64,000 nucleotides of DNA from Circinella minor (taxonomy: Eukaryota; Mucoromycota; Mucoromycetes; Mucorales; Lichtheimiaceae): assembly GCA_016758965.1 (NCBI GenBank), contig JAEPRB010000070.1:62001-126000 (forward strand). Reading direction: 5' to 3'. A model generated the notes under the pieces. It was given only the letters and a program-made list of their open reading frames with translations, made no database searches and was not told where the DNA came from. Below are positions 49,409 through 61,323 of this stretch, piece by piece (positions within the stretch are counted from its first letter, which is position 1; each line of letters begins with the position of its first letter). The position numbers and the translations under genes are program-made.

Positions 49409-51495
49409 ATGCGTGTACTCCCTGTAATTGCATCTGCTTTGGCTCTTTTGTCCGTTTCTTCTGCTGCTCCTCTCGAAGAACGTGGTCCTCCTGGCCATGC
49501 TTTATCCAAGCAGCTTGTTAAGGGTGTTAAATTATCCGGTCTTTTGCGTCATACTGATGCTCTTCAAAAGTTTGCTGATGAGGGAGGCAATGGTAATCGT
49601 GTCTTTGGTTCCAAGGCTCATAATGCTACTGTTGATTATATTTATAATTTTGGAAAAAAGAATGGTTATGAAACTTCTATTCAATGTAAGTAAAAAGTAG
49701 TATAATATACATTTTTTGTTGTTTCTAAAAAGAAGTTAAAGAGTAAAAAAGGTCACCATGATGTACTCAATGTATTTTGTTGTCACTTTTTCTTTATATA
49801 GATGGAACTTTTACATACAGTGAAGCCGTTGCTGAAAAGGCCTCTATCGCTTCGCCTGAAGCTGAAAATCCTGACATCCCTATTAAGTTGATGACTTACA
49901 GCCCTAGCACTCCTGCAGAAGGCGTTACTGCTGAAGTTGTTAATACTGGAAACTTGGGTTGTGCAGACTCTGACTATAGTGACGTTAGTGGAAAAATTGC
50001 TCTTGTTCAAAGAGGTACTTGTAGCTTTGGTGAAAAGGCTGCTGCAGCTGGAAAAGCAGGTGCCGCCGGTCTCTTGATTTATAATACCGAAGCAGGTGAT
50101 TTGAATGGCACCCTTGGTGAAGTCCTTGATGCGGCTGCTCCTGTAGGTGGTATTAGTAAAACTGACGGTGAAGCTTTGGTTAAGTTGACTGAAAGTGGTA
50201 CTGTTTCTTTGAACTTGCTTTTGATCGAAAAACGAGAAGACCGTACCAGTGCTAACGTTTGTGCTGAAACCAAGACCGGTAATAAGAAAAACGTTGTTAT
50301 GTTGGGTGCTCACACCGATTCTGTGGCTGCTGGTCCCGGTATCAATGACAACGGCTCAGGAACAGCTGGTCTTCTTGAAGTATCACATCTTCTTAGAAAA
50401 AAGAAAGTAAATAATGCAGTTCGATTCTGCTGGTGGACAGCTGAAGAATTTGGTAAGTTTTTGATTTGCGCGTGGAAAAAGATTTGCGGGAAAGAAATAA
50501 GTATTATAATGTATAAATTAATAAAAATTTGATTATTATTACATTACTATAGGTCTTTGTAAGTTATACAGATATACTATGTATCTTAATTGATTTCTTG
50601 TAAACGGAAAATGAAAGGTTTTGGAGTACTTTTAAGCTAATAATTATATATTTACAATACTATTTTTATAGTGGGTGCTGATCACTACGTTAAAAGTTTA
50701 ACAGAAGAGCAAATCAGTAATATCGCCTTATACCTTAATTTTGATATGATTGCTAGTCCTAATTATTTCAACGGTATCTATGATGGTAAGTGTTTTTTTT
50801 TTAAGGAAAAAAAAAAGTTAACAATAATCCGATAGGACCATATAATTATTACTATTATTATATATTAAGTTATATGAATTTTTTTTTCTTTGTTACACAT
50901 TTAAAAAATACAATTAGGTGATGGTTCTACATTTGAGCTTCCTGGTCCTGAAGGTTCTGGTGCTATTGAAAATTTACTTGAAGACTTCTTTAAAAGCCAA
51001 GGTGCCAAGTATAGCCCAACTGAATTTGATGGACGTTCAGATTACGGACCATTCATTGATGTTGGCATTCCTTCTGGTGGGTAAGTATTTTGTTCCAAGT
51101 TCCGTTAACTTTTTTTACTTCTCTTTACTGACATAAATGCTGACCGATAATTTAACTTAAAAACTTGATTTCATAGTACTTTCACTGGAGCTGAAGGAAA
51201 CAAGACTGAAGAAGAAGCTTCCTGGTATGGCGGTGAAGCTGGTAAACCTTATGACGAGTGTTACCATGCAGCCTGTGACACTACTGAAAATCTTAGTAAT
51301 GAAGCATTCGTTCTTCATTCAAAGGCTATTGCTCACGCTGTTGGTACTTATTCTGCTTCCACTGAAAGTGTCAATGGTGTTTCTTCTGGTCATCCTGGTA
51401 AGGGTAAGGGTAAGGGCAAGTTTACCCAGCAAAAGGTCGTTCAAAAGAAAGGTCCCCGTACTCCTTGCGGTGGTACCCCTCTCTTGACTCAATGA
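49409..51495 (+). CDS. Secreted or vacuolar M28 aminopeptidase (aminopeptidase Y-like) with PA domain
   Basis: Exons 49409-49685, 49802-50452, 50553-50558, 50672-50785, 50918-51080 and 51177-51495 give 509 residues. Zinc aminopeptidase that releases N-terminal residues from peptides. MRVLPVIASALALLSVSSAA is a signal peptide. A PA domain lies at about 125-235 (LGCADSDY, GKIALVQRGTCSFGEKAAAA, GAAGLLIYN). Zinc ligands and catalytic residues: His263 and Asp265 in AHTDSV, Asp275 in NDNGSG, Glu307/308 in WWTAEEF, Asp in LNFDMIASPN, and His in ECYHAACD. The third exon is just GTCTTT, flanked by CTATAG and GTAAGT; with it the site reads AEEFGLLGADHY as in the family, without it AEEFVGADHY. The C-terminus is a Gly/Lys tail (KGKGKGK). 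First ATG with the signal peptide was chosen. Confidence 0.93.
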
Positions 51496-52052
51496 TTTTT
51501 TTAATATAACATAATATGTAGAGCATATTTGTTTTTACCAATTTTTAATGAAATGTATATTTATATAATTTTCTTCTTACATACAACACATACATAATAT
51601 AATAACTATAGCAATAAATAAACATTAATGTTGTTCATCTATATATATATATATATATATATACGTATACCGAAAATATAGCTTTGTGAGACCATACTAT
51701 TAATGAATGTACACATAATTAACCCCCAGCAGTAATATTTAACAATGACAAACCACAAAATCATTTTGTCGCTGTCTTTTTTATTTTTCGCATGAATGAT
51801 TTAGAATTCTAGTTAAATATTAATTTATAGGAGACTCAATTTCACAGAAGAAAACACTTAAAGCGTATATAAAAATTTATTTGCAATATAAAGAGAACAG
51901 CTATGCATATATTGACATGACAAATGGTGTGTGTAAATGAAGTATTAATAGAAAATTGGTTGATTATGGAAAGTTGTTGTTGTAAATTGCGATTGAATGG
52001 AAATAGGGACAAGGGAGATAGGAAAGAGGGATATGGTAGGGAAAAAAAAGTG
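51496..52052. other. Convergent intergenic region
   Basis: Holds the 3' ends of the aminopeptidase and PRRC2-like genes. AATAAA-like words at about 51615 and 51580-51600, and an AT run at 51640-51662. No gene seen. Confidence 0.6.
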
Positions 52053-55000
52053 TTAACGACGACGACGCTGATTATTGTTGTGATTATGATTATGATTATT
52101 AGTGGTGGTGATGGTAGTCGGGTTATTATTGACTGGTGGCATTCCAGGCCATGGAGGAAGCATTTGGTTAGGTGATAACAAATAAACATTCATCATTGAT
52201 GGATGCTGTGATTGTTGTTGTTGAGGTAATGGTTGCCCTTGAAACTGCTGTTGTTGTGGCATAGGTGCAGGAATAAACATGGGTTGTTGTTGATTATCAG
52301 TAGCAGCAGTAGTTATTCCATAACCTCCTGTACCGTTAGGTGACCCAGGAACAAATGGACCTCCTTGACCATTATAAGGAACTTGATATACAAGCACTGG
52401 AAAATTTTGTCGACCAGCCATTGTCATGGGAGGCATAAATTGTGGACTGATTTTACCATCAAACGAAGAAACTGTATAAGGAACTGGTTGATGTTGAACA
52501 TCACCGTTGCTATTACCCAATGGTCCCACTAATGATGGATGCGTTTGATTCACTATGTATTCATCACTGTTATTTCCCGACAAGTTATTATCGAGAACGG
52601 GTGAAGATGTTGACTGGGTATCATTAAATGATGGTGCTTCGACCACACTTGACTATAACAACCACAAAAGAATATTAACAGAATATAACCAGAATGTTAT
52701 TATTATTATTATTCTTTCAATATAAATTAAAAACCATTATTTTACTTACTGGTCTTATATCATCAGACACTGTACGGAATGTAAGGTCAGTCGGCTTTAA
52801 TTCAGCAAGTCGTTCAATAGCATCAGGGAATATGCACTCCTTTGACTTCTGTAAATAATCATGACGTTCAGCACGAGTCCAATGATCAAACACAGCCATT
52901 GCTGAATATGTTCTTACACGGCCAGCACACGATTCTTCAGTTTCTGGTGTTGATACAGTGTCTGTGATGTTTTGTGAAATAAAAGATCCAGTTTCACTTG
53001 CTTCAATCATTTCTGGTAAAAGATCTTCAATTTGTTCTTCTTCTCTTGGAAGATAAGAAACATCGATAACTTCCTCGACAAATTGTTGTTGTACCTGCTG
53101 TTCCTCCTTTTTCTCTTCTTTATCTTCTTTTGTTTCTTCGTAGCCATCATCATCTTTTGTTGATAAACCATAGGTTGAATCAGTAGAAGTAGTTAAGTCA
53201 TTTTCCTCGGTAACAACGATCTTTTTAGATACGCCAGATTCTTCATCTTCCTTATGTTGTACCGATAATGGTTCACTTTCATTCTCCTTATCATCAATGC
53301 ACTCATCATCATCACTATTCTGCTTTTCCTTACCTTTTCCAGATAATTCATCCAGTTTTTCTTCAGTCAGTATTGTATCATTTTCGTCTTGTTTTCGTTC
53401 TTTTTTTTCATCATCATTCTTATCTTTCCCCAATAAATTTTGTCCTTCTTTTCCTGGTGCATTTTTCTCTTCATCAGCCTTTTTATCTTTTTTATTCTTG
53501 TTACCATTCTTCTTTTTCTTCGTGGTTATTTTACTGTTATCTCCGCCATTATTATCCAAAGATACCTTCTGATCCGTCATTAATGTCTTACCGCTGTTAC
53601 TTGTTGTTGATTGGCCTTCACCTAAAGATGGCCATGACTCAAGATTGAGCGGATGTTCTTTGGAAGACGATGTAAGTTGCTCCTTCTCCTTATGACGAGA
53701 ATAGTTATCCCGTCTTCCATCATCACGATATTGATGTCTATGATCACCATTGCGATTATTGTATTTATCATCACTGTTTCGATTGTTATTGTTATAACCA
53801 CGTCTGTTGTTATTATTGTCATAATTATCTCGTTGCGGACGATGAAGACGTAATGGCTCACGATCCTTGGGTCTCATATTATTCAACCGTGATGGATCAA
53901 TATTTCTTTCAGCAGCAAATCGGTCAATAGCAGCATTCATACGAATCTCAGTACTTGTTTGAAGTCGAGTGGCATAATTATTCCATGATGTTGCTGCATC
54001 ATTGGTATTATCGCCTTCAGTTGATGACTTGTTACTTTGAACTCCTTTGACATAATCTTCCCATCGTTGATTATCTTCTTCATCTTCAAGTTGGTGAGGG
54101 TTATCAGGAGACTGTGTCCATGCTGTTGAAGCTTTACCGTCATCTTTTGGAGAAGCTGCATCAGATTTTGTGGGTGAATCCTTTTGTTTCGGTGTTGCTA
54201 TATCTAATATTATGATAGAAAAACGTTAACATGTGAAACTTAATTTTGTATATGTGTGCACATGTATATATGTATGAAATATAAAGCCCTTTGAGCGCTC
54301 ACCTTTCTCCTTAGCCTCCTTAGTTGCAGGTTCCTTAACAGAAGGTTCATCCTTTGTTTCTGGTTTTTGGTTTACATCACTGTTCTTGATGGAGGTACTT
54401 GTAGAGTCGGTTGAAGCTACCGATGATTTACTTTCATTCTCTGGTTTAGTTGCAGTTTTACTATCTTCCAGTGATGAGGAAGCTACAGGAGTCTTCGATG
54501 TTTCCGTTGTAGATTTGTTTCCATTGTTATTTTCATCAGATTTGACAGCTGTTGGTTTGGATTTACTTTCACATAAAGCAGCAAGAGCTTCGGCTTTCTT
54601 ACGCGCACGTTCACGACTTGCTTCCAATTCAGCTTCTTCTTCTGCACGACGTTTCTTTGCACGTTCAGCAGTAGTAAGCATCACTTCACGCTGTGCAGCA
54701 GTATAACGATGACCAGGAGATGATGATAATGTTTCTTCTCGTTGTTGACCTTGTCCTTGCTGTTCACTGACAACAGGTAATGTTACAGGTGATGTTGTTG
54801 CTGATTGGATAGTCTCACTTACAGATGATGTTTCATCGCGTGATGCTGATCGATCTGAACGTTGTGATAATTCAGACATACGTCGAGGACGTTGTAAAAG
54901 TGAAGTTGGTTGAAAATTGGATGTACGATCATGACTGGGTCGTCGATTGCCATAACGATTTCCTCCTCTACCCCTACCTCTTCCACCACTTTCACTGCCA

Positions 55001-56770
55001 TAACTATCTCGACGATTTCTACCACCCCATGCTGTACTATTACTATCATTATTGATTCGATCAATGGATCCACGTCGTTCTTGGTTATTTCTTGAGTGTC
55101 CATCATTCCAATCATTGTGATGATGTTGATTTCCCCACGAGTTATTATTATCTCGACGTGAATAACCACCATTGTTCTTATTATTATAGTAGCCAGAGGA
55201 GGATGATTGTGATGGTGAAGAATGATAATTCTGTTGGTGTTGTTGCGATGGAGAAGACCGATTATTGTTGTTATGATAGGATGAATTATGTGTAGAAGGA
55301 GACGAAGGATGAGGACGAGAATGATCACTAACAGGATGAATTTGTGGAGGATAACTTCGATCATAATCCTCTGTAAAACGATCAGATGGTAACACGGTTT
55401 CATTCTCGACTGGAGTAGGTGGATCATCGTTTTCTAAGTCTTGGCGAACAATCTATTAATATGAAAAAGGAGAAAAGGCATTAAACTTTCTCTCTCCTTC
55501 ATTTTCCTTCTCTTCTAATCTCTTTGAAGATAAATATAACAAACCTCGTCCCAATCCAAATGTTCTGTTTCATTAAGAATTGTTTTTTCAGCCCTACTTT
55601 CAGGTTTCTTTTCAGTCTGTATATATATATATATATATATAATCAAATTAGTTATCATCTAGACCTTTGTATAAATATTAAAGAAAAAAAACCTCTACTC
55701 AAATAATAAAATTCCAAATAGACGTACTTTGCTTTTATCAACATTTGTTGTTGCTGTGCTGCTGGTATCTGTATTACCTATAATAATAAAGACAAGTTAC
55801 TATCATAATAATAAATTAAGAAATATGGACTTCCCGTTTCATTTTAATATATTTTTTGCATAAAAATTTAAACACTTGACCTACTTTCTTGAGTGGGTGC
55901 AGTATTAGTTTCTGCAGCTGTGGGAAATTCGCCCGATAATGCTGGTGTTGAACTGGTGGATACAGTAGCCCAAGCACGTGAGGCAGCAGCAGATGGATGA
56001 GGTGAATTGTTTGGAGACGACGACGATACTGGTACTGGTGACGATACCTTTGGAACGGGTGATGATGATTGTAATTCAGAGTTATTATTATCACTTGTTG
56101 TTGGCCATTCTGTTGTATCTACCTGACTATTTGTAGTAGTATCGTCCCATTTTGGTGAAGAAGAAAGTTGGGATATAGATGGTGATGATCCCCATCCTTT
56201 TATTTCACTCGTGGCTCCAGTAGAATTTAACCCTATTCCTATTGTATTTGAATTTGTATTTGTTGTTGTAGACGAAGACGAAGTAGTATTACTGCCTTGA
56301 CCATTACCGCTTGTTGGCCAATCACTGGCATGTTCACGACGTAAACTTGGAAGGTTGATTGGACGTGGTGCAGACACTTTACTTGTTAAAACACGGGAAC
56401 GATTATGTCCACCTCGCCCTATATATAAAAAAGTTTTTTTTTCTAATGTTAATCAAATCTTTTTATTCCCTGATGTCAATAATACACACACGCACAGAAC
56501 TCCTTTTATATATTTCTTTCTCTCTTCGATCCTTCAATCAAAATAAATTAAAAAAGATTAATTGTAATAGGTAGGAAAGAGATATAGGTTGAGTTGACGA
56601 TGATAATAACAGCAACAACAACAAAGGAGAATAATAATAAAAAAACCAAGGGACATGGAATATAAATTAAATTTACCATTAGGTGAATGATTATTAGGGC
56701 CTGGTGACATTGATCCGGGAAACTTTTTGTTCAAAGATTGAAAACGTCCAGGTGGAGTCTCTCCTGACAT
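52053..56770 (-). CDS. Large disordered protein with BAT2/PRRC2-N-like start
   Basis: Exons on the minus strand are 56770-56677, 56418-55885, 55777-55728, 55616-55545, 55452-54303, 54203-52750 and 52652-52053, joining exactly to 1,317 residues. The N-terminus GRFQSLNKKFPG and SKVSAPRPINLPSLRREH resembles the BAT2/PRRC2 N-terminal region, found in proteins linked to mRNA, stress granules and translation. A conserved-looking LDWDEIVRQD follows. The rest is low-complexity: Ser/Pro/Trp-Gly repeats, an Arg/Gly RGRGRGGNRYGNRR patch with Tyr/Asn-rich flanks, a charged helix (AERAKKRRAEEEAELEASRE), the segment RWEDYVKGVQ, an Asn/Arg/Asp-rich stretch with RDNYDNNNNRRGY, Lys/Glu-rich blocks, then AVFDHWTRAERHDYLQKSKE, a short ordered helix, and a Pro/Gln/Met tail ending in NQRRRR. 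This composition suggests an RNA-associated, phase-separating protein. The family is inferred from short motifs only. Confidence 0.75.
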
Positions 56771-57356
56771 TAGTTACTTTTTTTTAAAAGTTTTGAGTTT
56801 TGGTTGTATGAAGCTTGTTTATAAAAGAAAAAAGTAATAATAACCTTTTTATTTTATTTTTTTACTTTGACACAAATACAAAAAGAAAATATGAATAAAA
56901 AGAAAAAGTTCAGAGATATATTAAGATTTTTGGGAACTGCATGACTCTTTTAATTTTTTAATCAGCAGTCCACAACGTTTTATTTTATTAAGGTTTAGAA
57001 TAATTATCTTTTTTTTTTTTTTTTTTTTTTTTTGTCACCTTCTTTATTTTGTGAAAAAAAAAAACTGTATCATACGAGTATTCGAAAAAAAAAGTCTTAT
57101 TTATATAAGTAATAAACAGGTCAGCTATTCTTTTCATTTAAAACATTTGCTTTATCTTTACGTAATTAGATATCTTTTTATAGTGATCTTAATGGAAGTT
57201 TTATATAAAACAGGTATAATACAACTGTATTTGAAAATTAGTGATAATAGTAATGGAAGGATTTATAATTCGATAATAAGAATAATGATCGATAATGTTA
57301 GATATACATATACATATACAAATACACACAAACTCAAACTCAAACACAAATGGTTG
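56771..57356. other. Intergenic region upstream of the PRRC2-like gene
   Basis: Contains a 23-base T run (57009-57031), further A/T runs and a TACATATACATATAC repeat (57305-57320). It holds the PRRC2-like promoter and the 3' end of the F-box gene. No gene seen. Confidence 0.55.
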
Positions 57357-59482
57357 TTAGGAAATAGTTAGCTTTTTGAAGTCATCCATAACTTCTTGTA
57401 TCATCTTCAATTGTTTCTTTTCTTGTTCTTCCCATTCATAGTTTGTTATTCTTTCATATTTTGTCCTATGAACAGAGGGTCGAATAAAAGTCCATTCTAT
57501 TGCATTTTTATCCAATCGTCGAAGCATCAATTCAATAGCCCAATCCAGGTTCAACCTTCGTTCCGACTTGTTATATTCAATCACAAATTTCTCCAATCGT
57601 TCTTTTTTCTTTTTTGTTATTTTATCTCTTTCCTCTTCCTCTTGTCGTTGTTGTTGAATCTTTTCATTGCCGTCATTGTCATCTTTTTCCAAATTAGTAA
57701 GAAGCATATCCAGTCCCGCCAGCGAAACATTGCAACATGCAACAATCTCCAATATACGTAGTGAAGGTACCATTTGTTTGTCCCCCAACATACCAAAGAC
57801 GTGATCTGCTAATCCATTCGTAGTATTTAACCTGACTTCCACCAAAGATACGTTATACGTAAAAAAATCAGATAATCCAGTCGAATTGAGATTGCGACAA
57901 GATTTCAATCGTAAGGTTTCCAAATATACATTGTACTTTTTCAATGCTCGCATGACCTGACTGTTAACTGCATTGACACCTGTAAAGTCTGCATAACAGA
58001 GAGCAGGTGTATGGCGTAAAAACGTGCATAGACTGGATGATATGCGGCGATGTTGTGGTTGACCTTGAGTATCCGAAAGATAAAGCATGTTGAGAGACGG
58101 GAATGAATAACGCCCCAAGTTGTTTTCGATCATCAAGGGTCCCAGAAACCAATAGCCTGTAATGTCTAAGCATTCTAGTGTGTTGCTGTAATTTTTGATT
58201 AAATTACTACTATAGCTGTTGTCATTATTAGATAATGCCTTTGCGTATTCATACCATCGGTTTAACTGATCATCAATAACAAGTTCTCGAAGTTGTGCTG
58301 CTGCTGATGATTTAATGAAAGTATTATTATAGTTTATATTGTCTTTTTCTTCTAATGATGGCAAAGTCGTTGATTTAGCAATAACAGTAGGCACGATATT
58401 CATATTAGTGACGATAGTGTTGTCAAGAACAAGAGGCCCTCGTATGCGTGAATCGTTCATGGAGGAAATAATATTGAGGCAGTCGAGATTTGGACAAAAT
58501 TGTGTGATGGCTGTAAAAATAGGTTCAGGGTTTTCATCCTTGTCTGGTCGCAAACTAAAACGACGTAATTTGGGTAACCACCGTAATAATGACTCCAACT
58601 GATATCCTTTCCATGATCGATTACGTAGATTAATAGCCAGGTCCATAAGATGTTGATGAGGTGTATCCAGACATTTATAGCCATTGTCCCAAATATCTTG
58701 ATCAAGTGTTGTCGAATAGATCAAGGTAACAAGTTTGGGACATTGTCTTAATAATGAATCTGGAAGTAATGATGTTATTTGTTGTTGTGATAACGAACTA
58801 GTATCAGCAGATCCTAATATTTTAAATTTAAGATCCAAGGTTGTTAATGTGTTACTAACAGTACCCAGAAAAGTTTCTAACGACGCGTTCAATCGCGTGG
58901 TTCGGATTTTCACTATGTACATTGTGATGATTAGTGTCAAAACTTTATGCACAAAATACTACACGTGTTTATTAAGATATTTGAAGGAATAAAAAAAGGC
59001 GCATATGTTTTTTTTTCTTCAAGTTCTTTTTTTTTTTTTTTACCTTGTTCGATTTCATTCCAATTATGTTTCATAATAAAATCAAATATTTCATATACAT
59101 TTTCATCCACGACTTTACGAATCTTGATATCACGAACAAATGTATTCTTAATATATTGGCGCTGACAATAGGTATCCAAGTAATCAAGGTTATGTGTCAT
59201 ACGGTTATTGTTGTTTTGATTGTCATCAAAAGTAACAGAACGCCAAAGATTCGGTCGACGTAATGCTAATTCATGCCAGTTTCTATTGACATTACTAGCA
59301 AGTACACATTCTCGCAATGAGAGTTGGTCCATAATCTTACAATGAAGTTCTACTGGTAATGAGTCAAAGTTTTCAATTACTTTTTTTATGTCGTTGTCAT
59401 CAGTATCCTTGTTGGTCGTTTTAAGAAATAAACGATTAGCAATCCTTTCAAGTCGAACTCTAGGATCTATCATGACTTGCAT
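57357..59482 (-). CDS. F-box protein with leucine-rich-repeat-like C-terminus
   Basis: Exons 59482-59044 and 58912-57357 encode 664 residues. F-box proteins are substrate receptors of SCF ubiquitin ligases; the target is unknown. The F-box lies at about residues 38-85: FDSLPVELHCKIMDQLSLRE and ASNVNRNWHELALRRPNLWR. After the intron, irregular leucine-rich repeats run to near the end (TLTTLDLKF, CPKLVTLIYSTTL, LLRWLPKLRRFSLRP, FCPNLDCLNI, LECLDITGYWFLGPL, LETLRLKSCRNLNSTGLSDF, SLRILEIVACCNVSLAGLDM). A Gln/Glu/Lys-rich loop (about 545-570) precedes the C-terminus. The acceptor was set at TACATAG (58913), giving EQVKIRTTRLNASLE; a second acceptor 18 nt away at AAAG keeps frame too. Large LRR F-box families are common in these fungi. 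Confidence 0.85.
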
Positions 59483-59560
59483 CTCGAAACTATTGGGATT
59501 ATTATGTTTGTTTGCTTATTATTACTTATTTTTTTATTATTATAAAAAGTGATAATAAAA

Positions 59561-59591
<31 letters not shown>

Positions 59592-59936
59592 GAAAAAAAA
59601 CCTTGTCTCTTCTTCTTTGCGCAGACAATCTCCTCTTTATAAGTTTTATGCAGAAATGATTTTTGCTACGCCGCGGTCTAATAAAAAATGTTCTTCAAAT
59701 AGATTGTGTAACATGCGATTCTTGTGCCTTTCATTCTTTCTCTCGCTCATCATTATTTAACTAAGTCTTCTTTTTTTATTTTTTGCGAAATAATAAACCA
59801 GGTAATAGAGTGATCAAGAAAGGTTTAAATCTAACTAATAAGAAAGTACGCTTGTATCAATAAGTACTTTATATAGATCGTCAATAGAGATCCCTGATAT
59901 TCAGTCCCTGATTTCTGCAATACAGGGCTAGATCTG

Positions 59937-59950
59937 GTTGCCATGGCAAC
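59937..59950. promoter_or_regulatory. Perfect RFX/Crt1 X-box palindrome
   Basis: GTTGCCATGGCAAC is a perfect 14-bp palindrome and matches the canonical X-box bound by RFX-family factors (Crt1/Rfx1 in fungi). It lies 455 bp upstream of the F-box gene start on the minus strand and in DNA that is otherwise AT-rich, so chance occurrence is unlikely. That it controls the F-box gene is inferred. Confidence 0.6.
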
Positions 59951-60932
59951 AGCGCGTAGTATTTCATTTCTATTTTTGATTTTTAATTTTATGGTCGCTC
60001 TATTGTTTGTTTAGCACATTAAGTTGGTATATATTTCATTATAATAGATTTTTTTTATGTTTATTTACAATTTATATATAAAAAAAAAGCTTCATGATCT
60101 TTGTACTGTACAGTAACTCAGTGGTTGTATGAAGGAAGGCTTGCAACAAAATATTAAATTTTTTAATTCGACCCTTTATTTTTATTAGTTTACCGCGCGA
60201 CCAGATATTGAGTGGAAAATAAATAGTACTCATTTCTGTAGACGTTTGTTCTGTATTCAGAGCAGCACCGAATCTTTATTTTATACTGTGAGCACATATG
60301 TATTACAACATGTACTATTACACCATCCGCTGTTAATTTAGTAGTCGTCATTTATGACGTTGCTGCGGGTGTCGACACTGTTATATGTTTATTAGTGTGA
60401 TGAAAAAAGTAAGCATTACTTTGGTCTTACAGAAAGATCCGTCTTATCTTTATCGTTACTGTATTGATGAACGTTTTGTCTATCTGTTGTAAAGTGAATA
60501 AGGTAGCGACAAATAAACCGTAAAGGAAAGAAAATAAGTAATGATTGATTAGATACACACACTTGAATTGAAAAGAAGAAGAAAAAAGACTAAGTATTGA
60601 CTAGGCCTATAGCTTACAGTAATATTATTATTATTGTTATTATTGGTATGGAATACAGCATACTTTTATTTGCTACCCAACATACTTTTCTTATAGAGTG
60701 TATTTTGGTATATATTAATATTTATTTCTTAGTTTTCTCTCCCTTTTTCTCTAGCAGCTTGATTATGGTGTTTTTTTTTTGTTCTTAGTCTTCAATTTCA
60801 TAAATATGATGTAAGTTTATTAATTGATTTCAAATCATTGCTTTAACGAAGAAAAAAAGTACATAATGCCTGGTACGTACGTAAATTTTTAGAAAGAAAT
60901 AAAAAAAAAAACAGTAGAGTCCTTAATACATA

Positions 60933-61323
60933 CTGGATTTTTAGACTGCTTTTGCGCATTATAATTATTTTTTTTGCGCACTTAGAATTTTTCTTTTGCG
61001 TACTCCCATTAAATTTTTTGCGCACCCTAATTTTATTTTTGCGCATATAAAATTATTTCGAAAATGGATAATGATAATGTTCTTAAATATATTTGATAAC
61101 GGCATTGAATATTAAGATTATTAAGAAATAATGATGCATTACAATATATTTTCTGAAATAGGTGAACATTGTAAGAAGCTTATTTGTAAAAAAAAAAAAA
61201 AAAAAGTCAATGTGCAAAAATAAAATTAGGGTGTGCAAAAAATTTAATGGGAGTACGCAAAAGAAAAATTCTAAGTGCGCAAAAAAAATAATTATAATGC
61301 GCAAAAGCAGTCTAAAAATCCAG
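60933..61323. mobile_element. Fold-back (MITE-like) element with 114-bp inverted arms and 22-bp periodic GCGCA
   Basis: Left arm 60933-61046 and right arm 61210-61323 are inverted copies of each other. They begin CTGGATTTTTAGACTGC and differ at only two of 114 positions, both GCGCA against GTGCA-type changes at a CpG. TA flanks both ends (60931-60932, 61324-61325), as expected for a Tc1/mariner-type insertion; TACA is an alternative 4-bp duplication. Each arm holds five TTTTGCGCA-like words spaced 22, 22, 22 and 21 bp (starts 60954, 60976, 60998, 61020, 61041 on the left). The 163-bp loop is AT-rich with an A run and no coding frame. No transposase is present, so it would be non-autonomous. 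A transcript would fold into a long near-perfect hairpin. Confidence 0.75.
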
